A stretch of DNA of 8,771 nt from Dehalococcoidales bacterium (GTDB lineage: Bacteria; Chloroflexota; Dehalococcoidia; E44-bin15), in the NCBI GenBank assembly GCA_030615555.1, contig JAUWZB010000027.1, positions 1 through 8,771 of the forward strand, in the 5' to 3' direction. The notes below the pieces were generated by a model, which saw only the letters and a program-made list of their open reading frames with translations, did no database searches and was not told the DNA's origin. Positions 1-6,419 of the stretch are shown here, in pieces. Position numbers and translations under genes: made by a program. Numbering within the stretch: position 1 is the stretch's first letter; each line of letters opens with the position of its first letter.

Positions 1-1019
1 ATCTGTCCGTGGATGAGCAGTGCCTCGTGGCAGGCATTAGTTGCGGCGCGGGCACCAAACCATTTAGCCATAGACGCTTCCTTAATATGGGGCAGACCCT
101 GGTCTTTGAGCCCCAGGGCTCGGTAGCAAAGGAGCCGTGCAGCCTCGAGATAGGTGGCCTGTTCGGCGATTTTGAAGGAGACTGCCTGGAATGTGGCGAT
201 GGGCCGACCGAAGGCGGTGCGCTGCTTGGCATAGCTGATCGCTTCCTCCAGGGCTCCCTCGGCGTGACCGATGGCTTGCATAGCTAAGGCTACCCGAACC
301 ACACCGATCACATCCATCGCTAGGTAAAAGCCCTGACCCTCTGCTCCCATGAGGTGGTCGGCCGGGATTCGTAAATCGTCAAAGTAGAACGAGGCGCGCT
401 GCGCTGAGGGCCAGCCCATATCGGGGATGGCCGACTTGGTGAGCCCGGGAGTATCGGTGGGGACCAGGAAGGCGCTTACTCCCCTAGCCCCGGCTGCGGG
501 GTCGGTCTTGGCAAACACGACCGCAATCTTGGCCTGCATCCCCCAGCTGACCGAGGTCTTTTCGCCATTTATGACATAATAGTTCCCGTTCCGCACCGCC
601 CTGGTTTTTATGGCCACGGCATCTGACCCGCAGTCAGGCTCTGTCAAGCACAGGCAGGGCAATAGTTCACCCCGGAGTATCGGAGGGAACCACTTCTGTT
701 GCAATTCCTCCGGGGCATGTGTCAGCACCGGGCCCAGGAAACCAGGCCCCGATATCGGCAGCACGCTTACGGTGAAATCCGCCTTAGCTAGCTCCTCGAT
801 GGCGATACCCACAGTGACCCAGCTGACTTCCTGGCCGCCATATTTTTCCGGGACATTCATACTCATCAGCCCGATATCGGCCATCTTTTTCACTATTTCC
901 AGGTCCACTTCCCCCTTCTTGGCGCGCTCCTTGGCCCCTGGGGCCAACTCCTTCTGAGCGAACTCCTGAACATTCCGTCGAAATAGTTCCTCTTCCTCGG
1001 TGAAACTAAAAGCGGCCAT
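1..1019 (-). CDS. Acyl-CoA dehydrogenase, C-terminus cut by window edge
   Basis: This is a flavin-dependent acyl-CoA dehydrogenase that would introduce an alpha-beta double bond into an acyl-CoA and pass electrons to an electron-transfer flavoprotein. I translated 339 residues without a break; the family is about 380-390 long, so roughly 45 C-terminal residues are missing. Visible landmarks are the flavin/substrate motif LTEPDCGSDA (125-134), the beta-domain segment around NGEKTSVSW (151-159, unlike the usual K-x-W-I-T/S-N), HLMGAEGQGF (222-231) and the C-terminal-domain motif RTAFGRPIATFQ (267-278). The isovaleryl-type catalytic Glu is not seen before Arg242 (Val241 is there), so the base is probably the C-terminal Glu outside the window. 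Ser85 stands where glutaryl-CoA dehydrogenases carry their carboxylate-binding Arg, which argues against that decarboxylating type. The ATG has GGAAGGAG 6 nt upstream (1026-1033). It follows the mutase small subunit by 42 nt, so it is probably co-transcribed and handles the mutase substrate or product. The substrate is unknown. Confidence 0.93.
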   Translation of the reverse strand, partial: MAAFSFTEEEELFRRNVQEFAQKELAPGAKERAKKGEVDLEIVKKMADIGLMSMNVPEKYGGQEVSWVTVGIAIEELAKADFTVSVLPISGPGFLGPVLTHAPEELQQKWFPPILRGELLPCLCLTEPDCGSDAVAIKTRAVRNGNYYVINGEKTSVSWGMQAKIAVVFAKTDPAAGARGVSAFLVPTDTPGLTKSAIPDMGWPSAQRASFYFDDLRIPADHLMGAEGQGFYLAMDVIGVVRVALAMQAIGHAEGALEEAISYAKQRTAFGRPIATFQAVSFKIAEQATYLEAARLLCYRALGLKDQGLPHIKEASMAKWFGARAATNACHEALLIHGQ

Positions 1020-1061
1020 GCTGCGCTCCTTCCATGGTTATACTCTCAGCCGTCTCCTAGC

Positions 1062-1481
1062 TCATTTCCCCTTTGCCGCTGGTGCTGCAATCTGGGCCTT
1101 AACGAAGTCGATTACCGTGCTGGGCAACGTGTGGGGCAGGAAGGCCTCTCTAACCCCCAGCGCCTTGAGAGTAGGAAAGTCTTTTCGAGGAATCACCCCC
1201 CCCACTACCAGGGCGATGTTTTCCGCCCCATTTTCTTTCAATAGTTCTATTATCCTTTGAGCTAGGGTAATGTGACCGCCGAGATGACTGCTCAAGAAGA
1301 TAAAATCTACATCCTCCTGGATAGCAGCAGCGACAATAGTTTCCGGTGTCTGGAATAGCCCGGTATAGATTGTCTCCATGCCGGCATCCCTCAATCTTAC
1401 CATCAGGATGGAAATCCCTCTGACATGAGTATCCAGCCCTGCCTTAGCAAGCAAAATCCTCACCTTTCTCTCAGATGACAC
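1062..1481 (-). CDS. Cobalamin-binding small subunit of an acyl-CoA mutase
   Basis: This 139-residue protein is the free-standing B12-binding subunit of a two-subunit methylmalonyl-CoA-mutase-family enzyme, matching the C-terminal Rossmann-like domain of one-chain mutases. The cobalamin signature starts at LDTHVRG: Asp17-x-His19-x-x-Gly22, where His19 would be the lower cobalt ligand. The usual SxL element reads Ser64-Ser65-His66 within LSSHLGGH, so the Leu is replaced by His. The glycine pair is present in VVGGVIPRKDF (Gly94-Gly95). The start is GTG, chosen because the conserved domain begins directly after it and AAGGGAG lies 8 nt upstream. It sits 22 nt behind the large subunit and 42 nt ahead of the acyl-CoA dehydrogenase. 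It must pair with the neighbouring large subunit, since it has no barrel of its own. The acyl substrate cannot be read from this subunit. Confidence 0.93.
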   Translation of the reverse strand: MSSERKVRILLAKAGLDTHVRGISILMVRLRDAGMETIYTGLFQTPETIVAAAIQEDVDFIFLSSHLGGHITLAQRIIELLKENGAENIALVVGGVIPRKDFPTLKALGVREAFLPHTLPSTVIDFVKAQIAAPAAKGK

Positions 1482-1489
1482 CGTTGGAG

Positions 1490-1496
1490 CTCCCTT
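1490..1496 (-). promoter_or_regulatory. Shine-Dalgarno AAGGGAG for the GTG-started mutase small subunit
   Basis: On the minus strand AAGGGAG ends 8 nt before the GTG at 1481. It lies just after the large-subunit stop (1504-1506) and supports the non-ATG start. Confidence 0.7.
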
Positions 1497-1503
1497 TAGA
1501 ATA

Positions 1504-3168
1504 CTAGACCCGGGTAAACCAATCAGGAGGAATTAAGCAATTCTTGTCCTCGCCCAGCACTTCCCTGAGGATGCCGAAGATCTCGGCGGTGGTACAGTGA
1601 GCCTTGGCCGCCTCGACCATTATGGGCATCAGATCGCCATCCCCGGAGACGGCCTCCTTGTACTCCGCGAGCACCTCGTTGACTCGCCCATTATCTCTCT
1701 CTGCCCGCAGCTTTTGCAGCCGCTCACTCATTATCTTATGCGTTTTCATCGGGTCCTGCTCAAAAATCTCAACGGGCTCCTCCTCTTCTTCCTCGGGCTG
1801 ATACTGATTGACGCCGACGATCACCCGCTTGCCACTATCAAGATCATAGGAATGCTTCACATTTGCGGCAGCGATCTCTCGTTGCAGATAGCCCTTCTCT
1901 AGGGCAGCAATGTACCCACCCATCGCATCGATTTTTTCAATATATTCCCAAATAGCCTTCTCCATTTCCCGGGTCAGGTACTCTATATAATAGGAACCTG
2001 CCAGAGGATCTGCCACACTCCCAATTCCGGTCTCGTGTTCGATAACCTTGCCCGTGAGCAAGGCGAGGCGTGCCGATTGTTCGGTAGGTGCACTGAAGGC
2101 CTCATCGAGGCAGGTGATATTGAGTCCGCTGGCCCCACCAAAAATAGCTGATAGGGCCTGGAAACCCGACCGGACGATATTGAGTAGCGGGTACTGCGCG
2201 GGCAGGGTGGAGGCTGATGTCTTAACCTGAATCCTCATTCGCCAGTTTCGCTCTTTCTGGGCTTTAAACCGCTCCCTCATGATTTGGGCCCACGCCTTCC
2301 TGGCAGCCCGAAACTTGGCTACCTCCTCGAAGAAGTCGCTGTAGCAGGCGAAGAAGAAGGTAAGATGGGGTGCCAGTTCATCGATATCCAGACCTTTTTC
2401 CAGGCAGCCCTGGACCACTTCTATCATATCGGCGATGGCAAAGGCTGCCTCTTGAGATGCGGTGCACCCCGCCTCACGGCTGGAATATGCCTGAACATCA
2501 CAGGCTCTGAAATAGGGCATTTCTTCGGTGACGAACTTGAGGGTATCTACGATAAGTCTGAGGCAGGCGCGCGGCGGGAAAAGATGGACGCCCTCGCCGA
2601 TGGGGCCGTGCAGCGAGTCGTTCAAGGTCGCCCCTGTCAGTTTTCTTCGGGGCATCCCGCGATTGTCAGCAATCGCGATGTAGTGAGCCACCCGCCAATT
2701 GGGGGCATAAGACAGCGCCCCGTGATACACCCCTTCTAGGGGGATCCCCTCCAGGATGGCTTCACTATCCTGTATCGAGTTGCAGGGCGGGCCGGAGACA
2801 CCAACCCACTGGGCAAACCTGGGGTCATCGGAATCATGGCCGAAGGCACTGGTCATATCCATAGTAAGGTTGTAACTCGGCATACCGCTAGGAGACATCA
2901 TCCCGTACTTCAATAGATACTTAATTCGCTGGTTGGTCTCCTCAGGCAGACCATAGCCTAAAACAGGCCGCTGGCCCCATATGACACCCCGGGCACCACT
3001 ATATATGCCTCTGGTAAAGGGGTACTCCCCAGGGTTACCTATATGTTCAGTGTAGTCTAAGTCCTTAATGTCTTGAGGCGTGTAGACGGGCTTGATGGGG
3101 ATGCCGCCACTGGTATATCGAGACTCCTCTGGCGGCTCGCCGGATTTGTTTTGTGGTCCCTTTTCCAT
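1504..3168 (-). CDS. Methylmalonyl-CoA-mutase-family large subunit with altered active site
   Basis: This 554-residue protein is the catalytic barrel subunit of an adenosylcobalamin-dependent acyl-CoA mutase; these enzymes rearrange the carbon skeleton by a radical mechanism. Family landmarks in order are GIPIKPVYTPQDI (22-34), PGEYPFTRGIY (46-56), GHDSDDPR (110-117), the LFPPRACLRLI segment (196-206), REAGCTAS (231-238), FRAARKAW (286-293), LDEAFSAPTEQSARLAL (354-370), DPLAGSYYIEYL (387-398) and LRAERDNGRV (about 487-496). Length is normal for the split-subunit form. Aligned without gaps to classical methylmalonyl-CoA mutase, Val69 replaces Tyr89, Leu182 replaces Gln197, Glu192 replaces Arg207 and Ser229 replaces His244 (Propionibacterium numbering). 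Methylmalonyl-CoA is therefore unlikely to be the substrate, and a label of mcmA would be misleading. A run of six glutamates near 459-464 lies in the linker after the barrel. The start is the first in-frame ATG after the promoter; its only Shine-Dalgarno-like AGGGG lies 12 nt upstream. It is the first gene of the operon. Confidence 0.9.
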   Translation of the reverse strand: MEKGPQNKSGEPPEESRYTSGGIPIKPVYTPQDIKDLDYTEHIGNPGEYPFTRGIYSGARGVIWGQRPVLGYGLPEETNQRIKYLLKYGMMSPSGMPSYNLTMDMTSAFGHDSDDPRFAQWVGVSGPPCNSIQDSEAILEGIPLEGVYHGALSYAPNWRVAHYIAIADNRGMPRRKLTGATLNDSLHGPIGEGVHLFPPRACLRLIVDTLKFVTEEMPYFRACDVQAYSSREAGCTASQEAAFAIADMIEVVQGCLEKGLDIDELAPHLTFFFACYSDFFEEVAKFRAARKAWAQIMRERFKAQKERNWRMRIQVKTSASTLPAQYPLLNIVRSGFQALSAIFGGASGLNITCLDEAFSAPTEQSARLALLTGKVIEHETGIGSVADPLAGSYYIEYLTREMEKAIWEYIEKIDAMGGYIAALEKGYLQREIAAANVKHSYDLDSGKRVIVGVNQYQPEEEEEEPVEIFEQDPMKTHKIMSERLQKLRAERDNGRVNEVLAEYKEAVSGDGDLMPIMVEAAKAHCTTAEIFGILREVLGEDKNCLIPPDWFTRV

Positions 3169-3217
3169 TTCGATAAGCTGCCCCTGCTAAGGTATGGCCC
3201 CTCACGGGCACCAAGCG

Positions 3218-3247
3218 ATTATAGAATCTGTTACTGAGGTTTGTCAA
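3218..3247 (-). promoter_or_regulatory. Sigma-70-type promoter of the mutase operon
   Basis: On the minus strand a perfect TTGACA (3242-3247) and a perfect TATAAT (3218-3223) are separated by 18 bp. Transcription would start near 3211, giving a leader of about 43 nt before the mutase ATG at 3168. It lies in the only sizeable gap of the window, after hypB, so the mutase genes have their own promoter. Both hexamers are exact; function is inferred. Confidence 0.8.
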
Positions 3248-3293
3248 CAAGGCGATTGGCTCCGCAGTCCAGAGACAATATCGCCTTGGCGAT
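3248..3293. repeat. Inverted/direct repeat cluster upstream of the promoter, possible operator
   Basis: CAAGGCGAT (3248-3256) pairs with ATCGCCTTG (3280-3288), a perfect 9-bp inverted repeat. The second arm overlaps a perfect 14-bp palindrome, ATCGCC-TT-GGCGAT (3280-3293). GGCGATT also occurs as a direct repeat at 3251-3257 and 3288-3294. The first arm touches the -35 box at 3242-3247, a normal position for a regulator site. Neither strand shows a hairpin directly followed by a T tract, so a terminator is less likely; a TTTTT lies only a few bases beyond on the plus strand, where no gene exists. The binding protein is unknown. Confidence 0.5.
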
Positions 3294-3299
3294 TAATTT

Positions 3300-3950
3300 T
3301 TAGCGAAGGCGCAGCTGGTTCTGGAGCCAGGAGAGCCATTGTTGCATTCCTTGTCCCGTAGCGCAAGAGATTTCGAAAATTTCTGCCTTTTCGTTTATCC
3401 CTCTAATTGCGTGGGAATAGGCCTGAACATCAAACTTTAGATGTGGTAGCAGGTCGATTTTATTTATGAGCACGACATCTGCTTTATGGAACATCAGAGG
3501 ATACTTGAATGGCTTATCATCCCCTTCGGGAACACTTGAGATTAACACCTTCCGATGCTCACCAAGCGCAAACTCCGCAGTGCAGATTAAATTGCCCACG
3601 TTCTCGATAAAGAGTAGGGCAATATCCTGTAGCGGCAGGTTGCTGAGGGCCCGATAGGTCATATTGGCGTCAAGGTGGCATTCCCCGCCGGTATTAATCT
3701 GGATCACCGGCACGCCCTCTTTACCTATTATCTCGGCATCTATGCTTGAGCTCACATCACCCTCGATAACACCGATCCTGGTTTTCCCTTTCAGCCCCTT
3801 TATCGTTTCCAGGATAAGGCTGGTCTTGCCGGCGCCCGGCGAAGACATCAGGTTTACCGCAAATACACCTTTGCTATCCAGTAACTGGCGGTTTCGCTCC
3901 GCGATCTGCTCATTAGCGCCCAGAATGTCTTTAAGCACCTTTATTTCCAT
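3300..3950 (-). CDS. hypB: Hydrogenase nickel-incorporation GTPase HypB
   Basis: HypB is the cytoplasmic SIMIBI-class GTPase that, with HypA, loads nickel into the large subunit of NiFe hydrogenase. The 216-residue sequence has the P-loop SSPGAGKT (36-43), VIEGDVSSSIDAE (61-73), the metal-site signature GGECHLDANM (Cys91-His92), a further Cys123 in ENVGNLICTAEF, and the guanine-specificity motif NKID (163-166). The dimer-interface metal site (Cys-His plus Cys) is therefore complete. There is no N-terminal histidine-rich stretch and no N-terminal cysteine nickel motif, so it is the short form, without nickel storage. Its ATG directly follows the hypA TAG, with GAGGTGG 5 nt upstream, so translation is probably coupled. 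It is the last gene of the hyp operon; a 131-bp gap follows. Confidence 0.97.
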   Translation of the reverse strand: MEIKVLKDILGANEQIAERNRQLLDSKGVFAVNLMSSPGAGKTSLILETIKGLKGKTRIGVIEGDVSSSIDAEIIGKEGVPVIQINTGGECHLDANMTYRALSNLPLQDIALLFIENVGNLICTAEFALGEHRKVLISSVPEGDDKPFKYPLMFHKADVVLINKIDLLPHLKFDVQAYSHAIRGINEKAEIFEISCATGQGMQQWLSWLQNQLRLR

Positions 3951-4292
3951 CTATTCCACCTCAATGCTTTCTAGAAATAGCTCTTGACCGGCGATAATCG
4001 CCATACTATTACCTTGACAATAGGGACAAGCCCAGTCAAATTCTTTAAGTTCAAAGCTCTTGTCACAGCCCCGACACCGCGCCATTGTAGGGACCATTGT
4101 GGAAGATAGCTGCGCCTGCTCCGCGATGGTTCCTTTGCTGAGGAAATCGAAGTAGAACTGTACGCATTCATCAACAACCCCACACATCTCCCCGATAACC
4201 AGGTTGATTTTTCCTACCTTCTTGGCTCCAGCCTTTTCCGCTTGTTCCAGCACAAGGTCGAGCATGCTTTGGGTGATGGCAAGTTCGTGCAT
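3951..4292 (-). CDS. hypA: Hydrogenase nickel-insertion protein HypA
   Basis: HypA is the small nickel chaperone that works with HypB in nickel delivery to the hydrogenase large subunit. From the chosen start it has 113 residues, the normal size. It begins Met-His-Glu, where His2 and the N-terminal amine form the nickel site. The structural zinc site is Cys73-x-x-Cys76 and Cys89-x-x-Cys92 (ARCRGC and ACPYC). An in-frame upstream ATG at 4322 would add ten residues, but nickel binding needs MHE at the very N-terminus, so the start at 4292 is preferred. The start lies one base after the hypE stop (4294-4296), with AGGA 9 nt upstream, and the stop abuts the hypB start. Confidence 0.96.
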   Translation of the reverse strand: MHELAITQSMLDLVLEQAEKAGAKKVGKINLVIGEMCGVVDECVQFYFDFLSKGTIAEQAQLSSTMVPTMARCRGCDKSFELKEFDWACPYCQGNSMAIIAGQELFLESIEVE

Positions 4293-4293
4293 G

Positions 4294-5331
4294 TTAACAG
4301 ATCCTGGGAAGCGGATCGCCAACCAGCATATCGACGATTCGGGAAGCTCCCAGACGGGTTTTCATCACCACCCGACCGGGATGCTCTGCCCTCACATCAC
4401 CGATGAGGGACGCCTCTTTTCCATAATGATTTCCGCGCATGGCGTGGAGAACCTTATCACCATCTTCCGCCGGGACTATCGCCACTAGCCTGCCTTCATT
4501 GGCTACATAAAGGGGGTCAAAGCCCAACATCTCGCAAGCAGCAAGCACCTCTTCACGCACCGGGATCTTTTCCTCCTCAATCCTGATACTTACCTTCGAT
4601 TGCCTTGCCAGCTCATTTAAGGTAGTAGCCAATCCTCCTCTGGTGGGGTCTCGCAAGCAATGGATATGCGGGCTGGCATTTAACATTTCAGCCACTAAGC
4701 TCTCCAGGGGCGCACAATCGCTTTTAAGCCGGGTGGAAAAGCTTAACCCTTCCCGTTGGCTGAGCACCGCTATTCCATGATCACCAATAGGTCCACTTAA
4801 AAGCACCTTATCCCCCGGTATTGCATTGCTTCCAGAGATATCGACCCCTTCCGGTATTATGCCGATGCCGGCGGTATTGATAAAGAGCTTATCGGCGCTG
4901 CCCCGGTGCACCACCTTGGTATCTCCGGTGACGATTTTCACCCCTGCTTCCTGAGCTGCCTGCTGCACAGACTCCACGATTTCCGTTAGCTCGCTTTGGG
5001 GAAGCCCCTCCTCGATGATGAAAGAAAGGCTTAAATAAAGCGGTTTGGCGCCGCACATCGCTAAGTCATTCACCGTGCCATAGACGGCAAGCTTTCCAAT
5101 ATCTCCGCCGGGGAAGAAGATCGGGCTCACCACATAGCTATCGGTGGTGAAGGCCAGCCTTCCGCTGAAGTCGAAAACGGCTGAGTCATCCAGCTTAGCT
5201 AAAAGGGGATTATCGAAAGCTTGAACGAAGCTTTTCTCCACCAGCTCATGGGCTAGCTTCCCCCCACTGCCGTGGGCGAGCAGTATTTTTTCGAACTCCC
5301 CCCTCACCGCCCTTTTTCGAACTCCCCCCAT
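4294..5331 (-). CDS. hypE: Hydrogenase maturation protein HypE (carbamoyl dehydratase)
   Basis: HypE receives a carbamoyl group from HypF on its C-terminal cysteine and uses ATP to dehydrate it to thiocyanate, the source of the cyanide ligands of the NiFe-site iron. From the ATG at 5331 it has 345 residues. It shows the AIR-synthase-like ATP fold: HGSGGK (20-25), DDSAVFDF (48-55), GTVNDLAM (85-92), GDTKVV (136-141), GPIGDHGIAVL (180-190) and DPTRGGLATTLNE (228-240). It ends with the diagnostic PRIC tail (342-345), whose Cys345 is the modified residue. The chosen ATG overlaps the hypD TGA as TGATG; an in-frame ATG at 5391 lies inside hypD and is unlikely. A tandem duplication covers the first codons, and GTG at 5307 is an alternative, possibly ancestral, start giving 337 residues. 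Confidence 0.96.
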   Translation of the reverse strand: MGGVRKRAVRGEFEKILLAHGSGGKLAHELVEKSFVQAFDNPLLAKLDDSAVFDFSGRLAFTTDSYVVSPIFFPGGDIGKLAVYGTVNDLAMCGAKPLYLSLSFIIEEGLPQSELTEIVESVQQAAQEAGVKIVTGDTKVVHRGSADKLFINTAGIGIIPEGVDISGSNAIPGDKVLLSGPIGDHGIAVLSQREGLSFSTRLKSDCAPLESLVAEMLNASPHIHCLRDPTRGGLATTLNELARQSKVSIRIEEEKIPVREEVLAACEMLGFDPLYVANEGRLVAIVPAEDGDKVLHAMRGNHYGKEASLIGDVRAEHPGRVVMKTRLGASRIVDMLVGDPLPRIC

Positions 5332-5339
5332 CACCGCCC
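5287..5339. repeat. 26/27-bp tandem duplication at the hypD/hypE junction
   Basis: Copy one (5287-5312, 26 bp) and copy two (5313-5339, 27 bp) are identical except for one extra base, the A at 5330. On the coding strand each copy carries the motif GGGCGGTGA followed by a G run and AGTTCGAAAAA. The extra base makes TGATG in the copy nearer hypD and so supplies the hypE ATG. The copies are read in two frames, giving AVMGGVRKR and then AVRGEFEK. Confidence 0.9.
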
Positions 5340-6419
5340 CTCCCCATAATTGTAATATGCCGCGCAGGTGCCCTCGGAGGAGACCATGCACGGTCCTACG
5401 GGATATTGTGGGGTACAGGCGTTACCGAAGAGTCGACAATCGAGGGGTGTTTTAACTCCTCTTAGGATGTCGCCGCAGAGGCAGCCCTGAGGCTCGTAAG
5501 GCCGGCCGGGGTCGACGTCGAAAGCGAACTCAGCATCAAGGTGCTGATACTCTTTTCTAATCTTCAAGCCGCTATCGGGAACCTCTCCGATCCCTCGCCA
5601 CGCGGCGGGACAAGGCTCAAATACCCGGTACATGAGTCTTAGCGCCTCCTCGTTGCCCTCAGGGCGCACCCCCCTTCGATAGGCGATCTCTACTTCAGAT
5701 CGTCCCATTTCAACCTGAGCCACCAGCATGTCGACGCATTGCAGGATATCCAGGGGTTCAAAACCGGAGACAACACAAGGGATGCCGTAATCTCGGGCGA
5801 TGAACTCCCAGGGATGGGAGCCGATAATGGCGCTTACATGTCCGGGGCATATCAGCCCGTGAAGCTTGACCTCACCTGAGTCAAGAATGGCTCGGATCAC
5901 CGGAGGGCAAAGCTTATGCAGCGAAAGAACATGATAGTTCTTTATCCGCTGATCCTCTGCCTGGAGGATGGAGGCGGCGATGGTGGGGGCGGTGGTCTCA
6001 AACCCGATGCCGAGGAAGACCACTGACCTGGTAGGATTCTCCTCCGCTATTTTAAGAGCGTCCAGGGTCGAATATACCATACGCACGTCAGCGCCGTCAG
6101 CCTTGAGTTCTTGCAGGCTGGTATGGCTCCCGGGGACTTTAAGCATATCACCGAAGGTGGCGATGATTACCTCTGGAATTTGAGCTAAGGCAATGGCCTT
6201 ATCCAGGTCAGCGTTTGCCGTAACACAAATGGGGCAACCGGGGCCGGATACCATTTCAATAGTGGCAGGTAAAATCTGGCGGATGCCATATCTAAAGATA
6301 GTTACCGTATGGCCCCCGCAGAACTCCATGAAACGTGCCGGGGTCTTGGACCGGTGATGAATTTGGGAGATCAGCCCCTCGGCCAGGTCAGAGCGCCGAA
6401 ATTCAGTAATAAATTTCAA
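5331..6419 (-). CDS. hypD: Hydrogenase maturation iron-sulfur protein HypD
   Basis: HypD is the [4Fe-4S] scaffold that, with HypC, holds iron while CN and CO ligands are attached. The 362-residue protein has the conserved FCGGHT motif (Cys34 at 33-38), GPGCPIC (Cys62 and Cys65), GIGFETTAPT (137-146) and CPGHVSAIIGSHPW (191-204). The C-terminal cysteines for the cluster and redox pair are visible at 313, 315, 328, 335, 344 and 352. Length is typical. The start is TTG: MKFITEF is the usual beginning of the family, and a strong GGGGAGG lies just upstream. The TTG overlaps the hypC stop by four bases (TTGA), and its own TGA overlaps the hypE ATG. Tight coupling fits the HypC-HypD-HypE complex. 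Confidence 0.97.
   Translation of the reverse strand: MKFITEFRRSDLAEGLISQIHHRSKTPARFMEFCGGHTVTIFRYGIRQILPATIEMVSGPGCPICVTANADLDKAIALAQIPEVIIATFGDMLKVPGSHTSLQELKADGADVRMVYSTLDALKIAEENPTRSVVFLGIGFETTAPTIAASILQAEDQRIKNYHVLSLHKLCPPVIRAILDSGEVKLHGLICPGHVSAIIGSHPWEFIARDYGIPCVVSGFEPLDILQCVDMLVAQVEMGRSEVEIAYRRGVRPEGNEEALRLMYRVFEPCPAAWRGIGEVPDSGLKIRKEYQHLDAEFAFDVDPGRPYEPQGCLCGDILRGVKTPLDCRLFGNACTPQYPVGPCMVSSEGTCAAYYNYGEGR

Noticed and set aside
9..1260. Several plus-strand ORFs of 86-115 codons in the first kilobase
   Set aside because: They lie opposite the acyl-CoA dehydrogenase and mutase small subunit, whose minus-strand translations carry clear family motifs; the plus-strand products resemble nothing and are shadows.
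1780..1795. Purine-rich run encoding six glutamates in the mutase as a slippage or frameshift site
   Set aside because: The reading frame continues without a break into conserved C-terminal sequence on both sides; it is a low-complexity linker.
3065..3250. Minus-strand ORF of 61 codons spanning the intergenic gap
   Set aside because: It starts upstream of the predicted transcription start, runs over the promoter and overlaps the mutase start in another frame; its composition is unlike a real protein.
3248..3299. Inverted repeat after hypB as a rho-independent terminator
   Set aside because: On the minus strand no T tract follows either hairpin arm, and the 14-bp palindrome has a two-base centre too short for a good RNA loop. 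On the plus strand a T run lies nearby but there is no gene to terminate.
3300..3950. HypB as a MeaB-type mutase chaperone because it neighbours the mutase
   Set aside because: The GGECHLDANM metal motif and position behind hypA are diagnostic of HypB; the SIMIBI fold is shared but the gene belongs to the hyp operon.
4293..4322. Longer HypA beginning at the ATG at 4322
   Set aside because: It would bury the Met-His-Glu N-terminus needed for nickel binding and overlap hypE; 4292 gives the usual length.
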